NCBI GenBank assembly: GCA_034435315.1
Contig: DAOTYB010000288.1
Coordinates: forward strand, 1-25,162
Origin: VGOB01 sp034435315
GTDB lineage: Bacteria > Chloroflexota > Anaerolineae > UBA4142
DNA length: 25,162 nt
Direction: 5' to 3'
In this document: positions 1-5,420 of the stretch, piece by piece
Numbering within the stretch: the stretch's first letter is position 1
Layout of the letters: the number at the start of each line of letters is the position of its first letter
Made by a program: the position numbers and the translations under genes
Notes under the pieces: generated by a model
What the model was told of the DNA's origin: nothing
Databases searched by the model: none
The model's input: the letters and a program-made list of their open reading frames with translations, nothing else

Positions 1-8
1 GGGGAATG

Positions 9-47
9 GGGGTGTGGGTGGGCGGCGCAGCCGCCCACCCACACCCC
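9..47. repeat. Perfect GC-rich hairpin
   Basis: Two 18-base arms (9-26 and 30-47) are exact reverse complements around a 3-base GCA loop. The element is G-rich on one arm and C-rich on the other and has no T-run. It lies downstream of the minus-strand gene ending at 108, so it could slow or stabilise the 3' end of that transcript, but it does not have the form of a standard intrinsic terminator. Confidence 0.75.
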
Positions 48-60
48 GCCTCCCATCGCT

Positions 61-87
61 CCCTCTCTCCCCGCTTCGGGGAGAGGG
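61..87. repeat. GC-rich REP-like hairpin
   Basis: CTCTCCCC (65-72) pairs with GGGGAGAG (78-85) around a GCTTC loop. It has the look of the CCCTCTCCCC...GGGGAGAGGG dispersed elements found in many GC-rich genomes. A G/C-rich relative occurs inside a gene at 16059-16090. It lies just past the stop codon of the minus-strand gene at 108; there is no T-tract. Confidence 0.6.
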
Positions 88-107
88 CGTGTGTGTACCT
101 CAGCACT

Positions 108-497
108 CTACTTCCACTGGGCATCAATTGCCTCACGGATCTCTTTGATGGTCAAGCCGGCAAGGCGATGCATCCGCGTGGTGGGCGTGTGCCCCTCATA
201 GTCGAGTGGCGTGGAGGCGTGACGATGTACCCACACGCCCGCCACGCGCGCCACTGTGCCATTGTCGTCAAAGCGGATGATGATGTTCAAATCGTATGAA
301 ATTTTGTTTTGTTCCCATGCCAGCGTCCAGCGTAAACTAGCGCGATCAACAACCGGCCTGGAGAGTTTACCCTTGTTCGCCAGGCGCGTCGCGTTAATCT
401 CCTGGAGTAACGCCGTAATTTCCTTGCCGATACCGTTTTTGATTTCTTCGATCAATGTGTTGATGCGCGTTTGCGCGGCGGCAGATAATTCTGGCAT
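108..497 (-). CDS. Hypothetical protein (129 aa)
   Basis: I do not recognise this family. The 129-residue protein has a helical, charged N-terminal half (residues 1-45, with a possible short coiled coil) and a beta-rich C-terminal half containing a run of hydrophobic/acidic strands around 'NIIIRFDDNGT'. There is no signal peptide, membrane segment or metal motif. The ATG at 497 is 13 bases past the stop of the VLRF1-like gene, so it is almost certainly the last cistron of the dnaJ-hspR-VLRF1 unit. The Shine-Dalgarno is weak (GTGAGTGAAG before the ATG), which suits translational coupling. Two GC-rich hairpins follow the stop. Its placement suggests a stress-related role, but this is inference from position only. 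Confidence 0.7.
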   Translation of the reverse strand: MPELSAAAQTRINTLIEEIKNGIGKEITALLQEINATRLANKGKLSRPVVDRASLRWTLAWEQNKISYDLNIIIRFDDNGTVARVAGVWVHRHASTPLDYEGHTPTTRMHRLAGLTIKEIREAIDAQWK

Positions 498-510
498 TCT
501 TCACTCACTT

Positions 511-1602
511 TCAGTATCGCAACATCGCACCAATGCCACCCAGTTTTTTCAACCGCGTTGCCGCAGTACCATGCACCAACTCGGCACGACATCCCAATTC
601 GATGGCACGTCGGACAGCCACATCCACCGCGCCCGGGAGCGATTGCATCGCTTGACCACACAGCGGGCAGGCGGCGAGGTGTTGTCCCGCCAGATAACCA
701 CAGTGGCGACACATTGCACCTTCGGCAGGGTAATCGGGCACGGCGATCAAGGTGTACACTTTTTTCTCCATCAGCGCGCTCAAGGTGTCCGCCAAGCCCA
801 GCGTGGCGGTCAAGCCTTTTTTGCGCGCGGCGGTCTGCAACGCTTCCACCTGCGCGAGTTCTCGCTCGCGTTCAAGGCGCTCTTGAATCGGTCGCGCTTT
901 TTCGACGACCTGACGCGCCGAGGCATCCATATCCATCGCAAACTCGCCGACGATGCGCTCACGCAACGACCTGGGCAATTGTTCACGAAACTGGGCGCGT
1001 GTGTCGCGCGTCCCTGCGATGACCAGATACTTGCACTTTTGGCTAGCAACAAAATCAGCCGTGAGTTGTGCCGCCTGCTTGAGATTTTGCAGCGCCTGCG
1101 CTTCGATCTGACGCTGAAAGCGCGCGGCACTCCAGCCGCCTTGCTTGTGCCGACCGGGCGTCCTGGGTAACTGATAGGTGTACTCTTCGATCTCGCCCAG
1201 ATGCATCGCAAAAAAGCGCGCGCGGTCGCGCCCGATGAGCGCGATGGCAAAGCATTCGTACTCGTCGAGCAGATCGCTCAACAAGCGCACATTCGGTTTG
1301 ACGTCCACACCGGCATAGTCGGGGAGGCGTACTGCCAGACGAAACTCGCGCCACAAGTCCAGCGGCGCGCTGGCAAAGAGTACCAGCCCCAGCGATTGCC
1401 AGTCGTACTCGCGCTCGACAAAACGCGTGACGCGCTGCACATCGGCGGGGTCTGCCGCGAGCGGTTCGAGCAGACGCTTGAGTGCGCGTTTGCGTTCGGC
1501 TTTGTCGTGCTGGGACAAATCGGTGTTGAGATACACACTGAGCACCGGCTTGCCCTGCGTGTCCAGACGCACCAACTCTTTGAGTTCAGTTTGGGTAATC
1601 AC
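511..1602 (-). CDS. VLRF1/baeRF-type release-factor-like protein
   Basis: This 363-residue protein belongs to the bacterial eRF1-like group (baeRF/VLRF1, related to Vms1/ANKZF1), which hydrolyses peptidyl-tRNA on stalled ribosomes or ribosomal subunits. The N-terminal domain has the 'YLNTD' strand (24-28). A loop at 151-163 carries GGW (155-157) where eRF1 has GGQ. The C-terminal third has a Cys4 zinc knuckle (C298, C301, C312, C315) and ends in the eRF1 domain-3-like 'LGGIGAMLRY'. I chose the GTG at 1602 because AAGGAGG lies 5 bases upstream; the longer frame to 1752 would run back into hspR and its N-terminus has no family resemblance. It is third in the dnaJ-hspR unit, 97 bases after hspR, so it is probably heat-induced. 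Whether GGW supports hydrolysis as in other VLRF1 proteins is not settled by the sequence. Confidence 0.85.
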   Translation of the reverse strand: MITQTELKELVRLDTQGKPVLSVYLNTDLSQHDKAERKRALKRLLEPLAADPADVQRVTRFVEREYDWQSLGLVLFASAPLDLWREFRLAVRLPDYAGVDVKPNVRLLSDLLDEYECFAIALIGRDRARFFAMHLGEIEEYTYQLPRTPGRHKQGGWSAARFQRQIEAQALQNLKQAAQLTADFVASQKCKYLVIAGTRDTRAQFREQLPRSLRERIVGEFAMDMDASARQVVEKARPIQERLERERELAQVEALQTAARKKGLTATLGLADTLSALMEKKVYTLIAVPDYPAEGAMCRHCGYLAGQHLAACPLCGQAMQSLPGAVDVAVRRAIELGCRAELVHGTAATRLKKLGGIGAMLRY

Positions 1603-1699
1603 CGTTGCCTCCTTACGAAATACGACCGCCGACCGCCGCAGATTTTCTGTGTAGCGGGCGGTTGCGCCCACAAGCCACTCGTCACACCCTCGCGAGCGG

Positions 1700-2047
1700 C
1701 TAACAGCCGCGCGCGCGTGCGAGTTCTTGTTTGAGTCGCTCAATCTCGGCACGTAGTTCGGCTTCGCGTCGTTGCATCTCCTGCTGTAAATTTTCCAGGC
1801 GTTCGGTGAGATCCATAATGATCTCCACGCCTGCCAGATTCACTCCCAGTTCGTTGGTCAAACGCGCGATCTTGCGCAACCGCTCGATCTCGCGCGGCGA
1901 GTACAACCGAATTTTGCCCGAAGAACGCGTCGGTTTCAAGAGCCCCACGCGTTCATAGTAGCGCAGGGTTTGCGGGTGCATATCTACCAGCCGTGCGGCT
2001 ACGCTAATGACAAAGATCGGTTCATCTGGATCACGATATTCCATCAT
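1700..2047 (-). CDS. hspR: HspR, MerR-family heat-shock repressor
   Basis: This is a 115-residue MerR-type regulator. The winged helix-turn-helix covers about residues 10-80 and includes the family signature 'HPQTLRYYERVGLLKP' (24-39). A heptad-like Arg/Glu-rich coiled coil at 80-112 would dimerise it. No Cys cluster or effector domain is present, which fits HspR rather than a metal-sensing MerR. The ATG at 2047 overlaps the dnaJ stop as ATGA, so the two are translationally coupled. HspR classically represses dnaK/dnaJ/clpB operons and needs DnaK as co-repressor, so autoregulation of this divergent locus is expected. The intergenic dyads (2991-3010, 3017-3035, 3085-3101) are candidate targets, though none matches the actinobacterial HAIR spacing. 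Confidence 0.9.
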   Translation of the reverse strand: MMEYRDPDEPIFVISVAARLVDMHPQTLRYYERVGLLKPTRSSGKIRLYSPREIERLRKIARLTNELGVNLAGVEIIMDLTERLENLQQEMQRREAELRAEIERLKQELARARGC

Positions 2048-2952
2048 CGCCTCCGCATCTGTGCAAGTTGTTGGAACAGGGCGCGCTCGGCGGGCGTGAG
2101 ATTTTCGGGCAACACCACACGCACTTTGACGTAGAGATCGCCATAGGTGTTGGTGTTCAAGCGTGGCATGCCCTGCCCTGCCAGACGGAACGTGCGCCCA
2201 CTTTGCGTCTCTGGCGGAATCTTGAGCGCGAGTTGCCCTTTGAGCGTGGGCACGTACACCTCACCACCGAGCACGGCGACGTACAGGTCTATCGGGATTT
2301 CACAGCGCAAGTCGTCCCCATCTCGCTCAAAGACTGGATGCGGTGCGACTTGCACACGCACATACAAATCGCCCGGCGCGCCGCCCAGTCCCGGCGCTCC
2401 TTCGCCAGCATAGCGAATCCTGGAACCGTTTTTGACGCCGGGCGGAATTTTGATTTCCAGACGACGCTCACCTTTTTGCAAGATGCGGGTCGTCCCGCGA
2501 TATGCCTCCTCCAGAGAGATCTCAATCGTCTGCTCAATATCCTGCCCGCGGCGCGCGCGCGCGCGCGAGGTTTCAAAGTCACCGAAGAACGTGCGGAAGA
2601 AATCGGAAAAGCCGCCCAGATCGCCAAAGAGCGACTCGAATTCTTCCGGCGACACGGTGCGATAGTGCACGCCGCCCGTGCCCCACTGGAACGGACCCTG
2701 GGCGCCGGCGCGCTGGTACTGCTCGTACGCCTGCCAGTTGGCGCCCAGTTCATCGTAACGACGCCGCTTGGCAGGGTCGGACAGAACCTCGTACGCCTCG
2801 TTAATCTCTTTGAATTTTTCCTGAGCCGATTTATCGTTTGGGTTTAGGTCGGGGTGATACTTGCGCGCCAGCCGACGAAAGGCTTGTTTGATCTCCTTTT
2901 CATCGGCATTCTTGCTTACCCCGAGAATTTTGTAATAGTCCTTGTACTCCAC
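2044..2952 (-). CDS. cbpA: DnaJ/CbpA-type co-chaperone
   Basis: This 302-residue type II J-protein stimulates DnaK ATPase and delivers unfolded substrates in the cytoplasm. The J domain occupies residues 3-68 with HPD at 33-35. A Gly/Phe-rich segment follows (about 80-125), then two C-terminal substrate-binding barrels (about 138-290). The Cys-rich zinc domain of classic DnaJ is absent, hence CbpA-like. I chose the GTG at 2952 because the J domain starts there. The upstream 14 codons would lie in the promoter, whose -10 box ends 7 bases before this GTG, so the mRNA is predicted to be leaderless. It heads a unit with hspR. A (GC)n run at 2551-2567 encodes its Arg/Ala linker. A separate dnaJ elsewhere in the genome is likely. 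Confidence 0.9.
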   Translation of the reverse strand: MEYKDYYKILGVSKNADEKEIKQAFRRLARKYHPDLNPNDKSAQEKFKEINEAYEVLSDPAKRRRYDELGANWQAYEQYQRAGAQGPFQWGTGGVHYRTVSPEEFESLFGDLGGFSDFFRTFFGDFETSRARARRGQDIEQTIEISLEEAYRGTTRILQKGERRLEIKIPPGVKNGSRIRYAGEGAPGLGGAPGDLYVRVQVAPHPVFERDGDDLRCEIPIDLYVAVLGGEVYVPTLKGQLALKIPPETQSGRTFRLAGQGMPRLNTNTYGDLYVKVRVVLPENLTPAERALFQQLAQMRRR

Positions 2953-2959
2953 GCCGCAT

Positions 2960-2988
2960 ATTATACAACGATAAAGCCAATTTGTCAA
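2960..2988 (-). promoter_or_regulatory. Consensus sigma70 promoter of dnaJ (leaderless)
   Basis: On the minus strand TTGACA (2983-2988) and TATAAT (2960-2965) are both perfect and separated by exactly 17 bases. Only 7 bases separate the -10 box from the GTG at 2952, so transcription should begin at or one base before the start codon. No Shine-Dalgarno exists. Parts of the spacer are shared with the divergent hsp20 promoter. Confidence 0.85.
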
Positions 2989-2990
2989 TA

Positions 2991-3010
2991 TCATTAGAGA
3001 ACTCTAATGA
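2991..3010. promoter_or_regulatory. 20-bp palindrome, candidate HspR operator
   Basis: Nine-base arms TCATTAGAG and CTCTAATGA flank a central AA. The palindrome abuts the -35 box of dnaJ (2 bases away) and is about 30 bases upstream of the hsp20 -35, so one bound repressor could affect both divergent promoters. It does not match CIRCE (HrcA) or the HAIR consensus. The operator role is inference. Confidence 0.6.
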
Positions 3011-3016
3011 AAAAAG

Positions 3017-3035
3017 TTGATAAAATCATTATCAA
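3017..3035. promoter_or_regulatory. Inverted repeat between divergent promoters
   Basis: Arms TTGATAA and TTATCAA (7 bases each) flank 5 bases. It lies 5 bases upstream of the hsp20 -35 box. It could be a second operator or an AT-rich upstream promoter element; the sequence does not distinguish these. Confidence 0.4.
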
Positions 3036-3040
3036 ATCTA

Positions 3041-3069
3041 TTGACAAATTCAAGTCATCGTGGTATAAT
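3041..3069 (+). promoter_or_regulatory. Consensus sigma70 promoter of hsp20
   Basis: TTGACA (3041-3046) and TATAAT (3064-3069) are both perfect with a 17-base spacer, and TGG before the -10 gives an extended -10. The predicted start is near 3076, giving a leader of about 62 bases. The TTGACAAATT and ATCGT.GTATAAT parts are shared with the dnaJ promoter. Confidence 0.85.
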
Positions 3070-3084
3070 CCGAACCGAAAAATG

Positions 3085-3113
3085 ATTGAGCATTGCTCAA
3101 TGGGCGATGCTCG
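3085..3113 (+). promoter_or_regulatory. Alternative hairpins in hsp20 leader
   Basis: ATTGAGC (3085-3091) pairs with GCTCAAT (3095-3101). The same left strand, TTGAGCAT (3086-3093), can instead pair with ATGCTCGA (3107-3114, one G-U). The two pairings exclude each other. The site could be a DNA operator just downstream of the start point or an RNA switch; the Shine-Dalgarno (3125-3132) stays outside both stems, so a simple RNA thermometer is not obvious. Confidence 0.4.
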
Positions 3114-3138
3114 AAAAAAATGATAAGGAGGTAAAACG

Positions 3139-3588
3139 ATGAGCAGCCTGATTCGTTGGGATCCCTTCCGAGAAGCAATGTCGCTACGCAATGCGATTGA
3201 CCGCCTGTTCGAAGAGTCGTTTGTGGCACCTCGCGTGAGTTGGTGGGCGCCGCTGGGCACAGGCGATCTGGCGATTGATATGTACGAAACCAAAGACGAG
3301 GTCGTCGTCAAAGCCGCAATGCCCGGCATCAAGCCCGAGCAGACCGAGGTGACCATCACGGGTAACACCTTGACGATTCGTGGCGAAGCCAAAGAGGAGA
3401 AAGAGGTCAAGGAAGAAAACTATCTCTGCCGCGAACGTCGCATGGGCATCTTCTCCCGCTCGGTCTCTTTGCCCGATGGTCTCAAGACCGACAAAGCCGA
3501 AGCGACATTCGAGCATGGCGTTCTGACGCTCAAGATTCCGAAAGCCGAAGAAGCCAAGCCCAAGACCATCAAGGTCAAGGCAAAGTGA
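3139..3588 (+). CDS. Small heat-shock protein Hsp20 (first copy)
   Basis: This 149-residue alpha-crystallin protein is an ATP-independent holdase that binds unfolding proteins in the cytoplasm. The N-terminal arm (1-42) begins with the common 'RWDPFREAM' motif. The alpha-crystallin domain spans about 43-137 and ends in 'GVLTLKIPK' (127-135). The C-terminal I-x-V anchor is IKV (144-146). The start is set by a strong AAGGAGGT 6 bases before the ATG. It is divergent from dnaJ-hspR and very likely under the same repressor. A second hsp20 follows after 44 bases; the two proteins are clearly paralogous but diverged, so this is not a recent tandem duplication. Confidence 0.95.
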   Translation: MSSLIRWDPFREAMSLRNAIDRLFEESFVAPRVSWWAPLGTGDLAIDMYETKDEVVVKAAMPGIKPEQTEVTITGNTLTIRGEAKEEKEVKEENYLCRERRMGIFSRSVSLPDGLKTDKAEATFEHGVLTLKIPKAEEAKPKTIKVKAK

Positions 3589-3596
3589 GCAGGGAA

Positions 3597-3624
3597 ATTG
3601 GAGATTAGAGATTGGAGATTGAGG
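3597..3624 (+). repeat. Heptamer array between hsp20 genes
   Basis: Four in-register 7-base units (ATTGGAG, ATTAGAG, ATTGGAG, ATTGAGG) fill most of the 44-base gap between the two hsp20 genes. The last unit runs into the GAGGAGG Shine-Dalgarno of the second gene. It is the only clear period-7 array of the heat-shock region. Confidence 0.75.
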
Positions 3625-3632
3625 AGGTCGCG

Positions 3633-4070
3633 ATGAGCATTTCACGCTGGGAGCCTTTCAAGGAAATGATGACCTTGCGCGAGGCGATGGATCGGCTGTT
3701 TGAGGACTCGTTTGTTCGTCCGAGCCGATTCTTCCGCGAAGCCGCTGGCACGTATCTGCCGCTCGATGTGTACACCACGAATGATGCTGTGGTGATTCGC
3801 GCATCAGTGCCGGGTGTCAAGCCGGACGATGTGGAGATCACCATCGAGGGCGATACCGTGACGATTCGCGGCGAGATCAAGGCGCCGCAAGAAGAGGGCA
3901 CGTTCTTGCTGCAAGAGCAACGCTATGGTCCGTTCTCTCGCTCGATTGAACTGGCGTTGCCTGTGCAGGCGGATAAAGCCGAAGCCAAATTCGAGAACGG
4001 CGTGCTGACGTTGACGATTCCCAAAGCGGAAGAGATCAAGCCCAGGGTCATCAAAGTCAAAAGCGCGTGA
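3633..4070 (+). CDS. Small heat-shock protein Hsp20 (second copy)
   Basis: This 145-residue alpha-crystallin chaperone has an N-terminal arm opening 'ISRWEPFKEMMTLREAMDRLF', an alpha-crystallin domain at about 40-132 with the 'FENGVLTLTIPK' end signature, and a C-terminal I-x-V (IKV). I use the ATG at 3633, 4 bases after GAGGAGGT; an in-frame TTG at 3612 lies in the repeat array and has no ribosome site. It shares the hsp20 promoter at 3041 as the second cistron and is followed directly by a strong terminator. Having two Hsp20 paralogues in tandem allows hetero-oligomers, a known property of the family but not demonstrable here. Confidence 0.95.
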   Translation: MSISRWEPFKEMMTLREAMDRLFEDSFVRPSRFFREAAGTYLPLDVYTTNDAVVIRASVPGVKPDDVEITIEGDTVTIRGEIKAPQEEGTFLLQEQRYGPFSRSIELALPVQADKAEAKFENGVLTLTIPKAEEIKPRVIKVKSA

Positions 4071-4071
4071 T

Positions 4072-4110
4072 AACAAAATCCGCAGGAGGAACTCTCCTGC
4101 GGATTTTGTT
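4072..4110. terminator. Bidirectional intrinsic terminator
   Basis: Two perfect 17-base arms (4072-4088 and 4094-4110) flank a 5-base loop, with a CCGCAGGAG core and A-rich/T-rich ends on both sides. It ends the hsp20 pair on the plus strand and the converging small membrane gene (stop at 4113) on the minus strand. Confidence 0.95.
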
Positions 4111-4112
4111 TT

Positions 4113-4361
4113 TCAAATAGGCAGTAACCAGATTTCTACAGGTTTATCGAGAAATGTTCTGGGCGTGGGTGTGGATGTCGGCACCGGCGTGGGCGCAGCC
4201 GTTGGCACCTGGATGGTGGGCAGGGATTGGCGCGGTGACATATCTATAAATATCAGAATCGAACCAAACACCATACTCGTGACAACCAAAATGCTGATGA
4301 TGATATTGACCCACCAGCGCCAATCACGTTTGGCTTCTTTCGGTTTACCTCTCCGTGACAT
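4113..4361 (-). CDS. Small single-pass membrane protein
   Basis: This 82-residue protein of unknown function has a basic N-terminus (1-17), one membrane helix (about 18-40), and an exported or external Pro/Thr-rich stalk (about 48-68) ending in a short hydrophobic tail. The positive-inside rule puts the N-terminus in the cytoplasm. AGGAGG lies 11 bases before the ATG at 4361, and an extended -10 promoter lies just upstream (TATAAT at 4396-4401). It is a single-gene unit converging on the hsp20 terminator. Pro/Thr stalks of this kind are frequent in Chloroflexota membrane proteins; no enzymatic motif is present. Confidence 0.75.
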   Translation of the reverse strand: MSRRGKPKEAKRDWRWWVNIIISILVVTSMVFGSILIFIDMSPRQSLPTIQVPTAAPTPVPTSTPTPRTFLDKPVEIWLLPI

Positions 4362-4395
4362 TGTGATTCTATCCTCCTGAATAATTGCGGTGCGG

Positions 4396-4424
4396 ATTAT
4401 ACCACATTCTAACAGGAGAGCAAA
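4396..4424 (-). promoter_or_regulatory. Extended -10 promoter of small membrane gene
   Basis: On the minus strand TGTGGTATAAT provides a perfect -10 (4396-4401) with TGn extension. The -35 region (TTTGCT, 4419-4424) is poor. The leader would be about 27 bases and includes AGGAGG. The GTGGTATAAT string also occurs in the hsp20 and 4542 promoters. Confidence 0.6.
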
Positions 4425-4516
4425 TGACGCGTGCTCAGCCTACATTTCACACCCCCGCTCTGGAGAAACTACTTTCATTCTCCCGCAAACTGAAATACAT
4501 CACAAGCATACGACCA

Positions 4517-4547
4517 TTGACACAAATCTTGCTGATTGTGGTATAAT
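4517..4547 (+). promoter_or_regulatory. Promoter of the Lys-rich protein/phosphatase/CHASE2 unit
   Basis: TTGACA (4517-4522) and TATAAT (4542-4547) are perfect but 19 bases apart; TGG before the -10 compensates. Transcription would start near 4554. The leader can pair TTGCATC (4552-4558) with GATGCAA (4593-4599), just before the AAAGGA ribosome site. The rest of the 250-base gap (4362-4611) holds the divergent promoter at 4396 and nothing else I can support. Confidence 0.7.
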
Positions 4548-4611
4548 GTGGTTGCATCGTCTAGCAGCGCGCCTGCCAATCATTCCTCGATAGATGCAAA
4601 AGGATTAGCGT

Positions 4612-4947
4612 ATGCCTAAAAAGAAAACAGCGGCAACTACCAAAAAGAAAGCAACACGGACGAGAACGAAAACTACCCGCGCGGCGGTCAAAAAGAAAAC
4701 CCCCGCCCGCGCCACCCGCGCGCGTTCCGCTGCGCGCGCGCCCCAGCACTCCGCCGAGTACCTCGATTACCTCGAACGCTACAAAATGGCGGGCGGCGAT
4801 CGTCCTCTGCTCAGCCCCAAAGAATTCGACCGGCTGGACGATGAACTCCTCGACCTGCTCGCGTTGCAACTCGAAGTCGGCCTGGACGACGAGCAGGTCG
4901 TCCGCTTGCAAGAACTGGAATATCTGCTACTCGAATCGGAACCATGA
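4612..4947 (+). CDS. Lys/Arg-rich-tailed small protein
   Basis: This 111-residue protein is not recognised. Residues 1-45 are a disordered, strongly basic tail of Lys/Arg/Ala/Thr repeats resembling histone H1-like or nucleoid-protein tails. Residues 46-111 are acidic and helical (Leu/Glu/Asp-rich, about 80-111 almost all helix). The tail could bind nucleic acid or the acidic half could bind a basic partner; both are inference. AAAGGA lies 7 bases before the ATG. The stop overlaps the start of the phosphatase as ATGA, so the two are co-translated. Confidence 0.75.
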   Translation: MPKKKTAATTKKKATRTRTKTTRAAVKKKTPARATRARSAARAPQHSAEYLDYLERYKMAGGDRPLLSPKEFDRLDDELLDLLALQLEVGLDDEQVVRLQELEYLLLESEP

Positions 4948-5420
4948 CGTACCGCATCCTGTTTGTTTGCACCGGCAACGTCTGTCGTTCACCGATGGCT
5001 GCCGCGCTCTTCAATGCGCGCGCGCGGCGTCGCGGCGAGGAGCATCTTTACTACGCCTCGTCGGCAGGGACGTGGGCACTGGAGCATACTCCCGCGTCAA
5101 CACACGCGATTACCGTGATGGCACAACGTGGCATTGACCTCACCAGCCATCGTGGCAAAACGGTCACACGCGCCCTGCTCGATCAAGCCGACGTGATTAT
5201 CGTGATGACCCACAGCCATCGCGAAGCGCTCCTCTCCGAGTTTCCCCACACGCGCCCCAAAATTCATCTGATGAGTGAACTCGTGAACCAGATGTACGAC
5301 ATTGCCGATCCGTATGGCGGAACGTTGAACGAATATGAAGATTGCGCGCAGCATCTCGAAACTCTGATTGATACCGGCTACGAAAAAATCAAAACGTGGA
5401 TTCACTCGGTCACCCACTAA
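4944..5420 (+). CDS. Low-molecular-weight protein-tyrosine phosphatase family
   Basis: This 158-residue enzyme has the LMW-PTP fold: the P-loop C-x5-R-S at residues 9-16 (Cys9 nucleophile, Arg15) and the general-acid loop 'ADPYGG' with Asp122. It should dephosphorylate a phosphotyrosine or phosphoarginine protein in the cytoplasm. Length is typical. Arsenate reductases share this fold but normally carry extra redox cysteines that are not seen in the right places here. Its start overlaps the upstream gene by 4 bases (ATGA), and the CHASE2 gene begins 25 bases before its stop, so three signalling-type genes form one unit. LMW-PTPs often control polysaccharide kinases, but linkage to the EPS cluster 2.5 kb away is only suggestive. 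Confidence 0.9.
   Translation: MTYRILFVCTGNVCRSPMAAALFNARARRRGEEHLYYASSAGTWALEHTPASTHAITVMAQRGIDLTSHRGKTVTRALLDQADVIIVMTHSHREALLSEFPHTRPKIHLMSELVNQMYDIADPYGGTLNEYEDCAQHLETLIDTGYEKIKTWIHSVTH

Noticed and set aside
9..87. Intrinsic terminator of the dnaJ unit
   Set aside because: The hairpins are strong but lack a U-tract on the transcript, so I list them only as repeats.
256..1170. Plus-strand open frame opposite the VLRF1-like gene
   Set aside because: It mirrors a recognisable minus-strand family and has no ribosome site.
1603..1752. N-terminal extension of the VLRF1-like protein
   Set aside because: A GTG at 1602 with AAGGAGG at ideal spacing is much better, and the extension runs into hspR.
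2068..2847. Plus-strand open frame opposite dnaJ
   Set aside because: Shadow of a well-supported J-protein gene.
2991..3010. CIRCE element for HrcA
   Set aside because: The half-site and the spacer (2 bases, not 9) do not match.
4390..4593. Plus-strand open frame of 67 codons
   Set aside because: It covers a promoter region, has no coding character and no family resemblance.
4552..4600. tRNA-like or riboswitch structure upstream of 4612
   Set aside because: Only one 7-base stem can be drawn; no cloverleaf, T-loop or known aptamer core.
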